Below, one piece after another: positions 10,505-19,223 of a stretch of DNA of 64,000 bases. Numbering within the stretch: the first letter of the stretch is position 1; every line of letters starts with the position of its first letter. The position numbers and the translations under genes are program-made. The notes beneath the pieces were generated by a model that saw nothing but the letters and a program-made list of their open reading frames with translations, was not told the DNA's origin and made no database searches. Source of the DNA: Mycobacterium attenuatum (GTDB taxonomy: Bacteria > Actinomycetota > Actinomycetes > Mycobacteriales > Mycobacteriaceae); contig NZ_UPHT01000131.1 of assembly GCF_900566085.1 (NCBI RefSeq), positions 1 through 64,000 on the forward strand, given 5' to 3'.

Positions 10505-10540
10505 CTGAACGTCCGTTTAATGTGCTGAACATGCGTTCAG
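10505..10540 (+). promoter_or_regulatory. Tandem palindromes, candidate TetR operator
   Basis: CTGAACatgcGTTCAG at 10525-10540 is a perfect palindrome overlapping the start codon of the TetR gene. Twenty bases upstream (10505-10520) lies CTGAACgtccGTTTAA, an imperfect copy of the same element. The spacing of two helical turns suggests paired repressor dimers and autoregulation. The rest of 10195-10530 shows nothing else convincing. Confidence 0.55.
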
Positions 10541-11181
10541 TCGACCTGACTGCGGCGGCGCGCATCAGAGATGCGGCCATCGAGCAGTTCGGTCAACACG
10601 GCTTCGACGTCGGACTGCGAGCCATCGCCGAAGCCGCGGGGGTGAGCGCCGCCCTAGTCATCCACCACTTCGGCTCCAAGGAAGGTCTGCGCCGGGCCTG
10701 CGACGACTACGTGGCCGAAGAGATCCGCAGCGAGAAGTCGACAGCCATGCAGTCCAACGACCCGGCGACCTGGCTGGGTCAGCTCGCCCAAGTCGAATCC
10801 TATGCACCGCTGATGGCCTATCTGGTACGCAGCATGCAGTCCGGCGGTGAACTGGCAATGACGTTGTGGCAGAAGATGATTCACAACACCGAAGGATATC
10901 TGGAAGAAGGAGTGCGCGCCGGCACCATCAAGCCCAGCCGCGACCCACAGGCCAGGGCCAAATACCTGGCCATCACCGGAGGTGGCGGCTTTCTGCTGTA
11001 CCTGCAAATGCATGAAACCCCAACCGATCTGCGTGCGGTACTCCGTGACTACGCACGCGACATGGTGCTGCCGGCGCTGGAGGTCTACACCGAAGGCCTG
11101 CTGGCCGATCGCTCCATGTACGAAGCGTTCCTCGCCGACGAGAAGCAAGATGAGAAGCAAGGAGAAACCCATGCCCGCTGA
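10531..11181 (+). CDS. TetR-family repressor of the efflux operon (Rv1219c-like)
   Basis: A 216-residue TetR regulator matching M. tuberculosis Rv1219c along its length. The N-terminal HTH (AARIRDAAIEQFGQHGFDVG, then LRAIAEAAGVSAALVIHHFG) is typical, and the C-terminal all-helical ligand domain follows. The ATG at 10531 matches the family start; three in-frame codons precede it but fall in the operator. It overlaps the ABC ATPase gene by 11 bases and so heads a three-gene efflux operon. In M. tuberculosis this regulator controls the adjacent Rv1217c-Rv1218c transporter. Confidence 0.92.
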   Translation: MRSVDLTAAARIRDAAIEQFGQHGFDVGLRAIAEAAGVSAALVIHHFGSKEGLRRACDDYVAEEIRSEKSTAMQSNDPATWLGQLAQVESYAPLMAYLVRSMQSGGELAMTLWQKMIHNTEGYLEEGVRAGTIKPSRDPQARAKYLAITGGGGFLLYLQMHETPTDLRAVLRDYARDMVLPALEVYTEGLLADRSMYEAFLADEKQDEKQGETHAR

Positions 11182-12097
11182 CAACTCTTCGGCCCTTATC
11201 GACATTCGGGGCCTGACCAAGAACTTCGGGGCGGTGCGCGCGCTCGACGGTCTTGATCTCGCCGTGCACGAAGGCGAAGTGCACGGCTTTCTCGGACCCA
11301 ACGGCGCCGGGAAGTCGACCACCATCCGGATATTGCTGGGCCTAGCCAAGGCTGACGGTGGCAGTACACGGCTGCTGGGCCGCGACCCCTGGACGGACGC
11401 GGTTGATCTGCACCGTCAAATAGCCTATGTCCCAGGAGATGTAACGTTGTGGCCGACGTTGACCGGTGGCGAGACCATCGATCTGCTGGCTCGCATGCGC
11501 GGCGGTATCGACGAAAGCCTTCGTGCGGATCTCATCGAACGCTTCGAGTTCGATCCGCGCAAGAAGGTACGCACCTACTCGAAAGGCAACCGCCAGAAGG
11601 TATCTCTGATTTCGGCGTTCTCGTCACGGGCCAGGCTGCTGCTGCTGGACGAGCCGTCCAGCGGCTTGGATCCGCTGATGGAAAACGTTTTTCAGCAATG
11701 CGTCAAAGAAGCACGCGGCCGCGGGGTCACCATCTTGCTATCGAGCCATATTCTGGCCGAAACGGAAGCCCTGTGCGAACGGGTCACCATCATTCAGGCC
11801 GGCAAGACCGTCGAGAGCGGCTCGTTGGAATCCATGCGTCACCTCAGCCGGACCGCGATCAAGGCCGAGATGATCGGCGATCCAGGCGATCTCACCAGGA
11901 TTAAAGGAGTCGAGGACGTCACCATCGAGGGCACCACAGTGCGCGCCCAGGTTGACAGCGAAAGCCTGGGCGAGCTGGTCCGGGTGCTCGGCGAGGCCGG
12001 TGTGCGCAGTCTGGTCAGTCAGCCCCCCTCGCTGGAGGAGCTGTTCCTGCGCCACTACCGCGTCGGTGAGCGCCACCGGGAGGTTTCGCCGACATGA
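11171..12097 (+). CDS. ABC transporter ATPase, multidrug efflux (Rv1218c-like)
   Basis: ATP-binding subunit of a two-part drug exporter, 308 residues. Walker A is GPNGAGKST (about residue 40), the Q-loop region follows, the signature region is the divergent YSKGNRQKVSL, Walker B is LLLLDEPSSGLDPL and the switch His is in LLSSHIL. The C-terminal extension ends in LFLRHY, typical of DrrA/CcmA-like exporters. The ATG at 11171 has AAGGAG seven bases upstream and overlaps the end of tetR. Its stop overlaps the permease start (ATGA), implying translational coupling. The M. tuberculosis pair has been linked to efflux of several drugs. Confidence 0.92.
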   Translation: MPADNSSALIDIRGLTKNFGAVRALDGLDLAVHEGEVHGFLGPNGAGKSTTIRILLGLAKADGGSTRLLGRDPWTDAVDLHRQIAYVPGDVTLWPTLTGGETIDLLARMRGGIDESLRADLIERFEFDPRKKVRTYSKGNRQKVSLISAFSSRARLLLLDEPSSGLDPLMENVFQQCVKEARGRGVTILLSSHILAETEALCERVTIIQAGKTVESGSLESMRHLSRTAIKAEMIGDPGDLTRIKGVEDVTIEGTTVRAQVDSESLGELVRVLGEAGVRSLVSQPPSLEELFLRHYRVGERHREVSPT

Positions 12098-13740
12098 GCA
12101 CCGCGACACTGAATCGCCCACGCCCCGAACCGCGGTCGGCTCCGCAACACGGCTCGGCATTCACCGGCACGCTCGGATTGCTGCGCCTCTACCTACGGCG
12201 CGACCGCGTCGTATTGCCGATGTGGGTGTTGCTGATGTCGGTGCCGCTGGCCACGGTATACGTGAGCAGTATCGAGAAGGTCTACCCCGCCCAGCAGGAT
12301 CGCGCGGGGTTCGTCGCCTCGATCACGGCCAGCCCGGCCCAGCGCGCGCTCTACGGTCAGGTCTACAACGACAGTCTCGGCGCCGTCGGCATCTGGAAGG
12401 CCGGAATGTTCCACACGCTCATCGCGGTGGCGGTCATCCTCACCGTGATTCGTCATACCCGGGCCGACGAGGAAACCGGCCGGGCCGAGTTGATCGAGTC
12501 CACCGCCGTCGGCCGTTACGCGAGCCTCACCGCGGCACTGTTGTTGTCGTTTACGGCCTCGATCGCTACCGGTGCCATCGGTGCGGCGGGGCTGCTGACC
12601 ACCAAGGTGGCGCCGTCCGGGTCGGTGGCCTTCGGTGCGGCGCTGGCGGGCTCCGGGTTGGTGTTCACCGCCGTAGCCGCCGTAGCCGCGCAGCTGTCGC
12701 CCAGCGCCCGGGTGACCCGCGGCGTGGCGTTCGGCGTGCTCGGTACGGTGTTCGCGCTTCGTGCCGTCGGTGACGCCGGATCGGGCAGCCTGTCGTGGTT
12801 CTCGCCACTGGGGTGGTCGCTTCAGGTCAGGCCCTACGCGGGTGAACGCTGGTGGGTGCTGCTACTGCATCTGGCGACGGCCGCCGCGCTGACCATGGTG
12901 GCCTATCGCCTGCTGGGCGGCCGCGACGTCGGCTCCGGACTCATCGCCGAACGCGGCGGTCCCGCCACCGCCGCACCCTGGCTGAGCAACGTCTTCGGGC
13001 TGACGTGGCGGCTCGACCGCGCCGCGGTACTGGTTTGGACAGCGGGACTGGCGCTTTATGGCCTGTTGATCGGCAGCGTGGTGCATGGCATCGGACAGGA
13101 GTTGGGCAGCGGCACCGCGGTACGCGACATCGTCGCGCGGTTGGGCGGCACCAGCGTCTTAGAGCAAGCGTTTGTGGCGGTCGGCTTCACCATGCTGGGC
13201 ATGGTCGCCGCGGCGTTCGCGGTCTCGCTGTCGTTGCGCCTGCACCAGGAGGAAGCCGCGCAGCGCGCCGAGACCCTGCTGGCCGGATCGATTTCCCGTA
13301 TACGCCTGCTGTCAAGCCATTTGGTGATTGCGCTGGCCGGGCCGGCGGCGGCGATACTGCTCTCCGGCTTGGCTGCCGGAGTCGCCCACGGCGCCGCCGC
13401 CGGAGATCTCGGCGGCAAGCTGACCACCGCCGTCGGCACCGCCGCGGTACAGCTGCCGGGCGTCTGGCTACTGTCGGCGGTGACCGTCGCATTGTTCGGT
13501 GTGGCACCGCGGTTCACGCCGGTGGCATGGGGTGTGCTGGTCGGCTTCGTCGCGTTGTACCTGCTTGGTTCGCTGTCGGGTTTCCCGCAGTGGCTGCTGG
13601 ACTTGGAACCGTTCGCACACAACCCGCGGGTTGGTGGCAGCGACTTCACCGCCGAGCCGCTGCTGTGGCTGCTTGCTATGGACACGGGATTAATCGCGTT
13701 GGGCGCCGCGGCTTTTCGACGGCGCGATATGCGGACTTAG
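12094..13740 (+). CDS. ABC exporter permease (Rv1217c-like)
   Basis: A 548-residue integral membrane protein with about 12 hydrophobic segments in two similar halves (for example VVLPMWVLLMSVPLATVYV early and LLWLLAMDTGLIALGAAAF at the end). It is the membrane partner of the upstream ATPase, with which it shares an ATGA overlap. It resembles the large permeases of DrrB/EfrCD-like exporters in Actinobacteria and matches Rv1217c. The probable role is export of hydrophobic drugs or lipids across the cytoplasmic membrane; the natural substrate is unknown. Confidence 0.9.
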   Translation: MSTATLNRPRPEPRSAPQHGSAFTGTLGLLRLYLRRDRVVLPMWVLLMSVPLATVYVSSIEKVYPAQQDRAGFVASITASPAQRALYGQVYNDSLGAVGIWKAGMFHTLIAVAVILTVIRHTRADEETGRAELIESTAVGRYASLTAALLLSFTASIATGAIGAAGLLTTKVAPSGSVAFGAALAGSGLVFTAVAAVAAQLSPSARVTRGVAFGVLGTVFALRAVGDAGSGSLSWFSPLGWSLQVRPYAGERWWVLLLHLATAAALTMVAYRLLGGRDVGSGLIAERGGPATAAPWLSNVFGLTWRLDRAAVLVWTAGLALYGLLIGSVVHGIGQELGSGTAVRDIVARLGGTSVLEQAFVAVGFTMLGMVAAAFAVSLSLRLHQEEAAQRAETLLAGSISRIRLLSSHLVIALAGPAAAILLSGLAAGVAHGAAAGDLGGKLTTAVGTAAVQLPGVWLLSAVTVALFGVAPRFTPVAWGVLVGFVALYLLGSLSGFPQWLLDLEPFAHNPRVGGSDFTAEPLLWLLAMDTGLIALGAAAFRRRDMRT

Positions 13741-13759
13741 CGAGAGCATCGAGAGGGAA

Positions 13760-14434
13760 ATGAAAACGGGTGTGCAAGCTGTTGTCTCAGGTCTGGTCGG
13801 CCTGGGCGTGTTCGGATTTGTGCTGTTTTACCCTGCGGGTACGTTCAAATATTGGCAGGCATGGGTTTTCATCGCTGTGTTCGCGGTCGCGACGATCGTG
13901 CCCGGCATCTACCTGGCCCGGACAAACCCGTCCGCACTGCAGCGGCGCATGCACGCCGGACCGCGCGCGGAAACCAGAACAGCCCAGAAGTTCATCATCA
14001 TGGGCGCTTTCGTCGGCGTCTTCGCCATCATGGTGGTCAGCGCTCTCGACCATCGGTTCGGCTGGTCGACAGTGCCAACGGCGCTGTGTTTGGTCGGTGA
14101 CCTACTGGTGGCGACCGGACTTGCCATCGCCATGCTGGTGGTAGTCCAGAACAGCTACGCCGCCGCGACGGTCACGGTGGAGGCCGGTCAGAACGTAGTG
14201 TCCAGCGGTTTCTATCGATTCGTGCGGCACCCGATGTACGTCGGGAATGTGATCTTGATGGTGGGCATGCCCCTTGCGCTGGGCTCCTTGTGGGGGCTGC
14301 TCGGTGTCGTCCCAGGTGTGCTCATGCTTGTTTTCCGCATCCTCGACGAGGAGAAGGCACTCGCCGTGGAACTGGATGGATATCGCGAATATATGCGACG
14401 GGTGCGCTATCGGCTACTGCCCCACGTCTGGTAG
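13760..14434 (+). CDS. ICMT/PEMT-like membrane methyltransferase (Rv1216c-like)
   Basis: A 224-residue protein with five or so transmembrane helices, and near the C-terminus the isoprenylcysteine/phospholipid methyltransferase signature: GFYRFVRHPMYVGN (about 151-165) with a downstream DEEKALAVELDGYREYMRRVRYRLLP-type tail (written here only to orient; key residues are RHP, Y, and EE). It matches M. tuberculosis Rv1216c. It lies 19 bases after the permease and probably belongs to the same transcript. The methyl acceptor is unknown. The broken hydrolase gene follows. Confidence 0.82.
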   Translation: MKTGVQAVVSGLVGLGVFGFVLFYPAGTFKYWQAWVFIAVFAVATIVPGIYLARTNPSALQRRMHAGPRAETRTAQKFIIMGAFVGVFAIMVVSALDHRFGWSTVPTALCLVGDLLVATGLAIAMLVVVQNSYAAATVTVEAGQNVVSSGFYRFVRHPMYVGNVILMVGMPLALGSLWGLLGVVPGVLMLVFRILDEEKALAVELDGYREYMRRVRYRLLPHVW

Positions 14435-14496
14435 TCCGCCGGATCGGAGTAGCGGAATTCGGTTGCTGCCAGGCCGGCACGTTCTAAGGTGACGGC

Positions 14497-15440
14497 GTGG
14501 CCAGAGATCCGGCGCCCGCCCTAGACCCGTCCCGGCGCTCTTCGGTACGCACTCAGCCGGATTCGCGGAATCGTCAAACCTCCGGTCACCGTTACCGATC
14601 CCCGGCCGACGTCCTCGTCGAGCGTGACGTCGAGGTCATCACCCGCGACGGGACTGTATTGCGGGTCAACGTTTTCCGACATGGCGAGACTGCCCGGCCG
14701 GTCATGGTCAGCATTCATCCGTACGGCACGGACGATCTGTCCTCCAGGCCGCGCAGCCGCTGGACCGTCCCACGGTTCTACCGCATGCTGCGCCAACCCA
14801 AGCCGGTGACATTGCCCGCCCGGACCGGTTGGGAAGCGCCGGACCCGGCATGGTGGACCGCACACGGGTTCGTCGTGGTCAATGCCGATTCGCGCGGCTG
14901 CGGTCACTCGAACGGCACCGGGAGTCTGCTGTCCCGTCAGGAAGCCGAAGACACCTACGATTTGGTGCAGTGGGTGGCCGACCAGCCCGGGAGTGACGGC
15001 CGGGTGGTCATGCACGGAGTGTCCTACCTGGCCACCAGTCAGTGCGTCGTCGCCGCGCTGCAACTCCCGGCGCTGCGGCGATCTGCCCCTGGGAGAGCTT
15101 CACCGATGCCTACCGTGATTTGGCGTTTCCAGGGGGAGTCGGTGAGTCGGGCTTCATCCGGTTTTGGTCAGGCAACCTGCGCCGTACCCGCCAGGCTTAC
15201 GACCCGGAACCGATGCAGGCCGATCATCCGCTGCGTGATGACGTATGGCGCGCAATCGTTCCCGATCTATCGGCGATCACGGTGCCGATGTTGGTCTGTG
15301 GTTGTCCCCGCGCAACCCGCTCACGGGTCAATTCCCGGCCGCCTATCCTGACCCGCCGCGCAGCCGGGTGACGCTGCGCCGGGGCCCGCGCTACGACGCT
15401 CACCTGCTGATCCCGGAGATCTCCCCTGACCCGGTCAGAC
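14497..15440 (+). pseudogene. CocE/NonD-family hydrolase, frameshifted and internally deleted (Rv1215c-like)
   Basis: The first half reads well as a CocE-type alpha/beta hydrolase: VEVITRDGTVLRVNVFRHG, SIHPYGTDDL, NADSRGCGHSNG and a nucleophile region VMHGVSYLATSQ. Near 15075-15082 a one-base loss moves the frame; the continuation AICPWESFTDAYRDLAFPGG is in the next frame. After VPMLVCG (about 15300) homology stops and resumes in a third frame as RVTLRRGPRYDAHLLIPEIS, a C-terminal segment, so roughly 700 bases are missing compared with the about 560-residue M. tuberculosis protein. The gene is not functional. GTG start at 14497. Confidence 0.8.
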
Positions 15441-15511
15441 CCGGCGGATCGGCGGCCTACGGCCTGCTGTGCCCCAGCCTCCCCGATCGCCGGTATCGCC
15501 GCCGCCGGGCC

Positions 15512-16726
15512 TTAAATCCAGACGCCCTTGCCCACCGCGACCACGCCGCCGGCGCTGACGGCGAACCTTTCCCGGTCACGGTCCAGATCCACTCCGACCA
15601 TCTCGCCAGGCCCCACGACGACGTTCTTGTCCAGGATCGCATGGCGTACCACCGCACCCCGCCCGACTCGGGTGCCCGGCATGATCACACTGCCCTCCAC
15701 GATGGCGCCGTCGTCGACCACGACGTTGGACGACAACACCGAGTTGCGCACCGAAGCCGCCGAAATGATGCTGCCGGCGCCGACCACCGACTCCTGCGCC
15801 GAACCGCCGTTGACGAACTTTGCCGGCGCCAGGTTCTCCGATTCACCTCGGATGGGCCAGCGCCGGTTGTACAGGTTGAACACTGGGTGCACCGACACCA
15901 GATCCATGTGAGCGTCGTAGAACGCGTCCAGCGTCCCTACATCACGCCAGTAAGCCCGGTCGCGGTCGGTGGCGCCGGGCACATCGTTATCGGAAAAGTC
16001 GTAGACCGCCGCCATCCCGTCATCGACCAGCCGCGGGATGATGTCCCCGCCCATGTCGTGATCCGAATGGTCGTCGTCGGCGTCGGCGCGAATTGCGTCG
16101 ATCAGCACCTTGGTGGTGAAAACGTAGTTGCCCATCGATACGAAGGTGGTGGCTGGGTCATCCGGCGTGGCGGGGGGGTCCAGGGGCTTCTCGACGAAGC
16201 CGCGGATGGACCCGGAGTCGTCGGCGTCGATACAGCCGAACGCGCTGGCGCTGGCCCGTGGAACCCGGATCCCGGCTACCGTAGCGCCGGCTCCGCTGTC
16301 GATGTGGAACCGGACCATCTGTTCGGGATCCATCCGGTACACGTGGTCGGCTCCGAAAACCACCAGGTAGTCGGGATCTTCGTCGTAGATGAGATTGAGC
16401 GACTGGTAGATGGCGTCGGCGGAGCCGGTGTACCAGCGCGGGCCCAGCCGCTGCTGTGCCGGTACCGGGGTGATGTATTCACCGGCCAAACCCGACAAAC
16501 GCCAATTCTGCGAAATGTGACGGTCCAGTGAATGTGACTTGTATTGGGTCAGAACGCAGATCCTGAGGTATCGGGCGTTGACGAGATTGGAAAGCACGAA
16601 ATCGATCAACCGGTAAGCGCCGCCGAAGGGAACCGCGGGTTTGGCCCGATCCGCTGTCAAGGGATAAAGCCGCTTGCCCTCACCGCCGGCCAAAACGATG
16701 CCCAGCACGTGTGGCGCTTCCCTCAT
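15512..16726 (-). CDS. glgC: Glucose-1-phosphate adenylyltransferase
   Basis: Makes ADP-glucose from glucose-1-phosphate and ATP, feeding glycogen and capsular alpha-glucan synthesis. It is 404 residues, as in M. tuberculosis Rv1213. The N-terminal nucleotidyltransferase domain shows LAGGEGKRLYPLTADRAKP (about 12-30), the substrate loop GTADAIYQ as SADAIYQS, and VFGADHVYRMD; FVEKP is near 180. The C-terminal left-handed beta-helix is seen in hexapeptide-like repeats (SVVGAGSIISAASVRNSVLS, IVEGSVIMPGTRVGRGAVV). It is divergent from glgM; the two share a 269-bp intergenic region containing a tandem repeat. Confidence 0.95.
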   Translation of the reverse strand: MREAPHVLGIVLAGGEGKRLYPLTADRAKPAVPFGGAYRLIDFVLSNLVNARYLRICVLTQYKSHSLDRHISQNWRLSGLAGEYITPVPAQQRLGPRWYTGSADAIYQSLNLIYDEDPDYLVVFGADHVYRMDPEQMVRFHIDSGAGATVAGIRVPRASASAFGCIDADDSGSIRGFVEKPLDPPATPDDPATTFVSMGNYVFTTKVLIDAIRADADDDHSDHDMGGDIIPRLVDDGMAAVYDFSDNDVPGATDRDRAYWRDVGTLDAFYDAHMDLVSVHPVFNLYNRRWPIRGESENLAPAKFVNGGSAQESVVGAGSIISAASVRNSVLSSNVVVDDGAIVEGSVIMPGTRVGRGAVVRHAILDKNVVVGPGEMVGVDLDRDRERFAVSAGGVVAVGKGVWI

Positions 16727-16823
16727 GGCCTCAAACCTATCGGCACCCGCGAGCCACTGCCAGGGGCATCCCGACTAGACGCCATTGTGACGGGCTGGTG
16801 GCCAACGCAATTGGCCCGGTCGA

Positions 16824-16981
16824 CCGGCTCCTCAACTGCCCGCGATCCGGGCCGTCTCGTCGCCGACACCACCCACACATCCGGCTCCTCAACTGCCCGC
16901 GATCCGGGCCGTCTCGTCGCCGACACCACCCACACATCCGGCTCCTCAACTGCCCGCGATCCGGGCCGTCTCGTCGCCGAA
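16824..16981. repeat. 57-bp tandem repeat (VNTR/MIRU-like), 2.8 copies
   Basis: Near-identical units start at 16824, 16881 and 16938, each beginning CCGGCTCCTCAACTGCCCGC; the third copy breaks off 14 bases before the glgM start codon. The array occupies most of the glgC-glgM divergent promoter region. Each unit on the minus strand contains GAGGAGCCGGATG, a Shine-Dalgarno-like element plus ATG. Confidence 0.9.
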
Positions 16982-16995
16982 CTACGGTGCTGCGT

Positions 16996-18159
16996 ATGCG
17001 GGTAGCGATGATGACTCGGGAATACCCACCGGAGGTCTACGGCGGAGCCGGGGTACACGTCACCGAACTGGTATCCCAACTGCGGCGTTTGTGCGCGGTC
17101 GACGTGCACTGCATGGGCGCGCCTCGTCCGGGAGCCGTCACTCATCAGCCCGACCCGCGGCTGCGCAACGCCAACCCGGCACTGTCCACCCTGTCCGCGG
17201 ACTTGGTGATGGCCAACGCCGCGAGCGGGGCCACGGTGGTGCATTCACACACCTGGTACACCGGTCTGGCGGGCCATCTGGCCGCGCTGCTCCACGACAT
17301 CCCGCATGTCTTGACCGCACACTCGCTCGAGCCGATGCGGCCGTGGAAAGCCGAGCAACTGGGCGGCGGCTATCAGATCTCGTCCTGGGTGGAAAACACC
17401 GCCGTGCTGGCCGCCGACGCCGTCATCGCCGTCAGCGCGGGCATGCGCGACGACCTCCTGCGCGTCTATCCGACGCTGGACCCGGATGTGGTGCACGTCA
17501 TCCGCAACGGGATCGACACCGACGTGTGGTATCCGGCCGGCCCCGTGCGAACCGGGTCGGTCCTGACCGAGCTCGGAGTCGATCCAAGCCGGCCGATCGT
17601 GGTGTTCGTCGGCCGAATCACCCGGCAAAAAGGAGTTCCCCATTTGCTGGCGGCCGCACACCAGTTCAGCCCGGATATTCAGGTGGTGCTGTGCGCTGGC
17701 GCTCCAGATACCCCCGAGATAGCCGACGAGGTGAGGTCCGCGGTGTCCCAACTGGCCCGCACCCGCACCGGCGTGTTCTGGGTCCGCGACATCCTCCCGA
17801 TCGGAAAGCTACGTGAAATACTTTCTGCTGCAATAGTTTTCGTATGCGCATCGGTATACGAGCCATTAGGGATCGTCAACCTGGAGGCAATGGCCTGCGC
17901 GACCGCGGTGGTGGCCTCCGACGTTGGCGGGGTGCCCGAAGTGGTCGCCGACGGGGTCACCGGGTCCCTTGTGCATTACGATCCAGCCGACCCGGCCGGT
18001 TACGAGGCCCGGTTAGCCGAGGCGGTCAATGCGATCGTCGCCGATCCTGCCCAGGCCGAGCGCTACGGCAAGGCGGGACGTCAGCGCTGCATCGAGGAAT
18101 TCTCCTGGGCACAGGTCGCCGGGCAGACGCTGGACGTCTATCGGAAGGTGTGCCGGTGA
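16996..18159 (+). CDS. glgM: GT4/GT5-type glycosyltransferase GlgM (maltose-1-phosphate synthase; formerly glgA)
   Basis: Matches M. tuberculosis Rv1212c at exactly 387 residues; that enzyme joins ADP-glucose and glucose-1-phosphate to make alpha-maltose-1-phosphate for the GlgE pathway. N-terminal donor region EYPPEVYGGAGVHVTELV; GT-B fold with HSHTWYTGLAGHLAALLHD and TAHSLEP; C-terminal donor-binding EPLGIVNLEAMACATAVVAS (about 295-315), the E-x7-E motif. The ATG at 16996 (MRVAMMTREYPPE) is the family start; in-frame codons upstream come from the tandem repeat. It partners with GlgC next door. Confidence 0.92.
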   Translation: MRVAMMTREYPPEVYGGAGVHVTELVSQLRRLCAVDVHCMGAPRPGAVTHQPDPRLRNANPALSTLSADLVMANAASGATVVHSHTWYTGLAGHLAALLHDIPHVLTAHSLEPMRPWKAEQLGGGYQISSWVENTAVLAADAVIAVSAGMRDDLLRVYPTLDPDVVHVIRNGIDTDVWYPAGPVRTGSVLTELGVDPSRPIVVFVGRITRQKGVPHLLAAAHQFSPDIQVVLCAGAPDTPEIADEVRSAVSQLARTRTGVFWVRDILPIGKLREILSAAIVFVCASVYEPLGIVNLEAMACATAVVASDVGGVPEVVADGVTGSLVHYDPADPAGYEARLAEAVNAIVADPAQAERYGKAGRQRCIEEFSWAQVAGQTLDVYRKVCR

Positions 18160-18182
18160 CACACCATTCGCCCGGAGCTGAT

Positions 18183-18350
18183 TCAGCTGGTAACGCTCTT
18201 CAGTTCATCACCGAGCGCCGCGGCCTCGTCGGGCGTCAGCTCCACGACGAGACGGCCGCCGCCCTCGAGTGGTACCCGCATCACGATGCCGCGCCCCTCT
18301 TTGGTTGCTTCCAGAGGACCGTCGCCGGTCCGGGGCTTCATCGCCGCCAT
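18183..18350 (-). CDS. DUF3117 small conserved protein (Rv1211-like)
   Basis: A 55-residue actinobacterial conserved protein: MAAMKPRTGDGPLEATKEG, then a compact hydrophobic segment and an acidic LTPDEAAALGDEL helix. Matches M. tuberculosis Rv1211 almost exactly. The ATG at 18350 fixes the family length; in-frame codons upstream are Arg-rich and unlike any family member. Function unknown. It is convergent with glgM. No gene was seen between its start and tag (18351-18647). Confidence 0.88.
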   Translation of the reverse strand: MAAMKPRTGDGPLEATKEGRGIVMRVPLEGGGRLVVELTPDEAAALGDELKSVTS

Positions 18351-18647
18351 CGAGTGCTCCCTCCAGATTCGAGCTGGCCCGCGCTCGCGGACCTGGTCGG
18401 CGCCGAGCATGCACCGTAAGCGGATTCCCAGCCGTACCCGACATTGAACTGCCAAATCACCCCTCTATTGTTCCCTATTCCGGTTCACCCGGTGCACAAG
18501 ACCCGGTTCTGTGGCCGCTCAGGGCTGACCTACGCACATGCTGGTCCCCCGGGGGCGAGATTATCGGCGCTCAGCCTCACGAGATGGCCACAGCCCGTCT
18601 GTTCGTGAAGTCTTGCTGTCCCCGATCGCCGGCTCAGTGCCGCCGCC

Positions 18648-19223
18648 TCACCGCGGAGGCACCCAACACGTCCGGACGTGATCGTCCACCATGCCGGTTG
18701 CCTGCATCAACGCATAGGCCGTGGTGGGCCCGACGAAGCGAAATCCCCGTCGTTTCAGTTCGCGCGCCATGGCCGTGGATTCCGCAGTGGCTGTGGGGAT
18801 TTCAGACAGGGCTGCCGGCCGCCCCCGGGGCGGGGGCGCGAACGACCACAACAGCTCCGACAGGTCGTGTGCTGACCCGAGCTCGGCAGCGGCCCGCGCG
18901 TTGGCGATCGTCGCCTCGATCTTGGCCCGGTTGCGCACAATGCCCGTGTCGGCCAGCAGTCGCTGCACATCGGCGTCGGTGTAGTGGGCGACCGTCTCGA
19001 TCTCGAATCCGGAAAATGCCCGGCGGAAGTTCTCCCGTTTGCGCAAGATGGTCAACCACGACAGGCCGCTCTGGAAAGCCTCCAGGCTCATTCGCTCGAA
19101 TAACGCCACCCCGCCGCGCAGCGGGCGCCCCCATTCCTGGTCGTGATAGTTGCGGTAGAGCTCGGCATCAGGCCCGGCGCGAACCACCGCCCAGCCACAG
19201 CGCACCACCCCGTCGTCGTTCAC
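18648..19223 (-). CDS. tag: DNA-3-methyladenine glycosylase I
   Basis: Removes 3-methyladenine from alkylated DNA in base-excision repair. It is 191 residues with the family order: RCGWA near the N-terminus, YHDQEWGRPLRG, the helix-hairpin-helix-like core with FEGLSWLTIL-type sequence (LEAFQSGLSWLTILRKRENF), and FVGPTTAYALMQATGMVDDH ending in a Cys-containing C-terminus (the Cys/His zinc-snap residues are partly visible: C9 in RCGWA, the HVRTC at the end). It matches Rv1210 (tagA). The GTG start at 19223 overlaps the upstream stop (GTGA), so the two genes are coupled. Confidence 0.9.
   Translation of the reverse strand: MNDDGVVRCGWAVVRAGPDAELYRNYHDQEWGRPLRGGVALFERMSLEAFQSGLSWLTILRKRENFRRAFSGFEIETVAHYTDADVQRLLADTGIVRNRAKIEATIANARAAAELGSAHDLSELLWSFAPPPRGRPAALSEIPTATAESTAMARELKRRGFRFVGPTTAYALMQATGMVDDHVRTCWVPPR

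Noticed and set aside
15245..16531. 428-codon plus-strand frame
   Set aside because: Begins in the decayed hydrolase, then runs antisense through glgC; composition is non-protein-like.
16711..17005. Coding use of the 57-bp repeat (19-residue peptide repeats on either strand)
   Set aside because: 57 is a multiple of three, so all frames stay open by chance; the repeat lies between the true starts of glgC and glgM.
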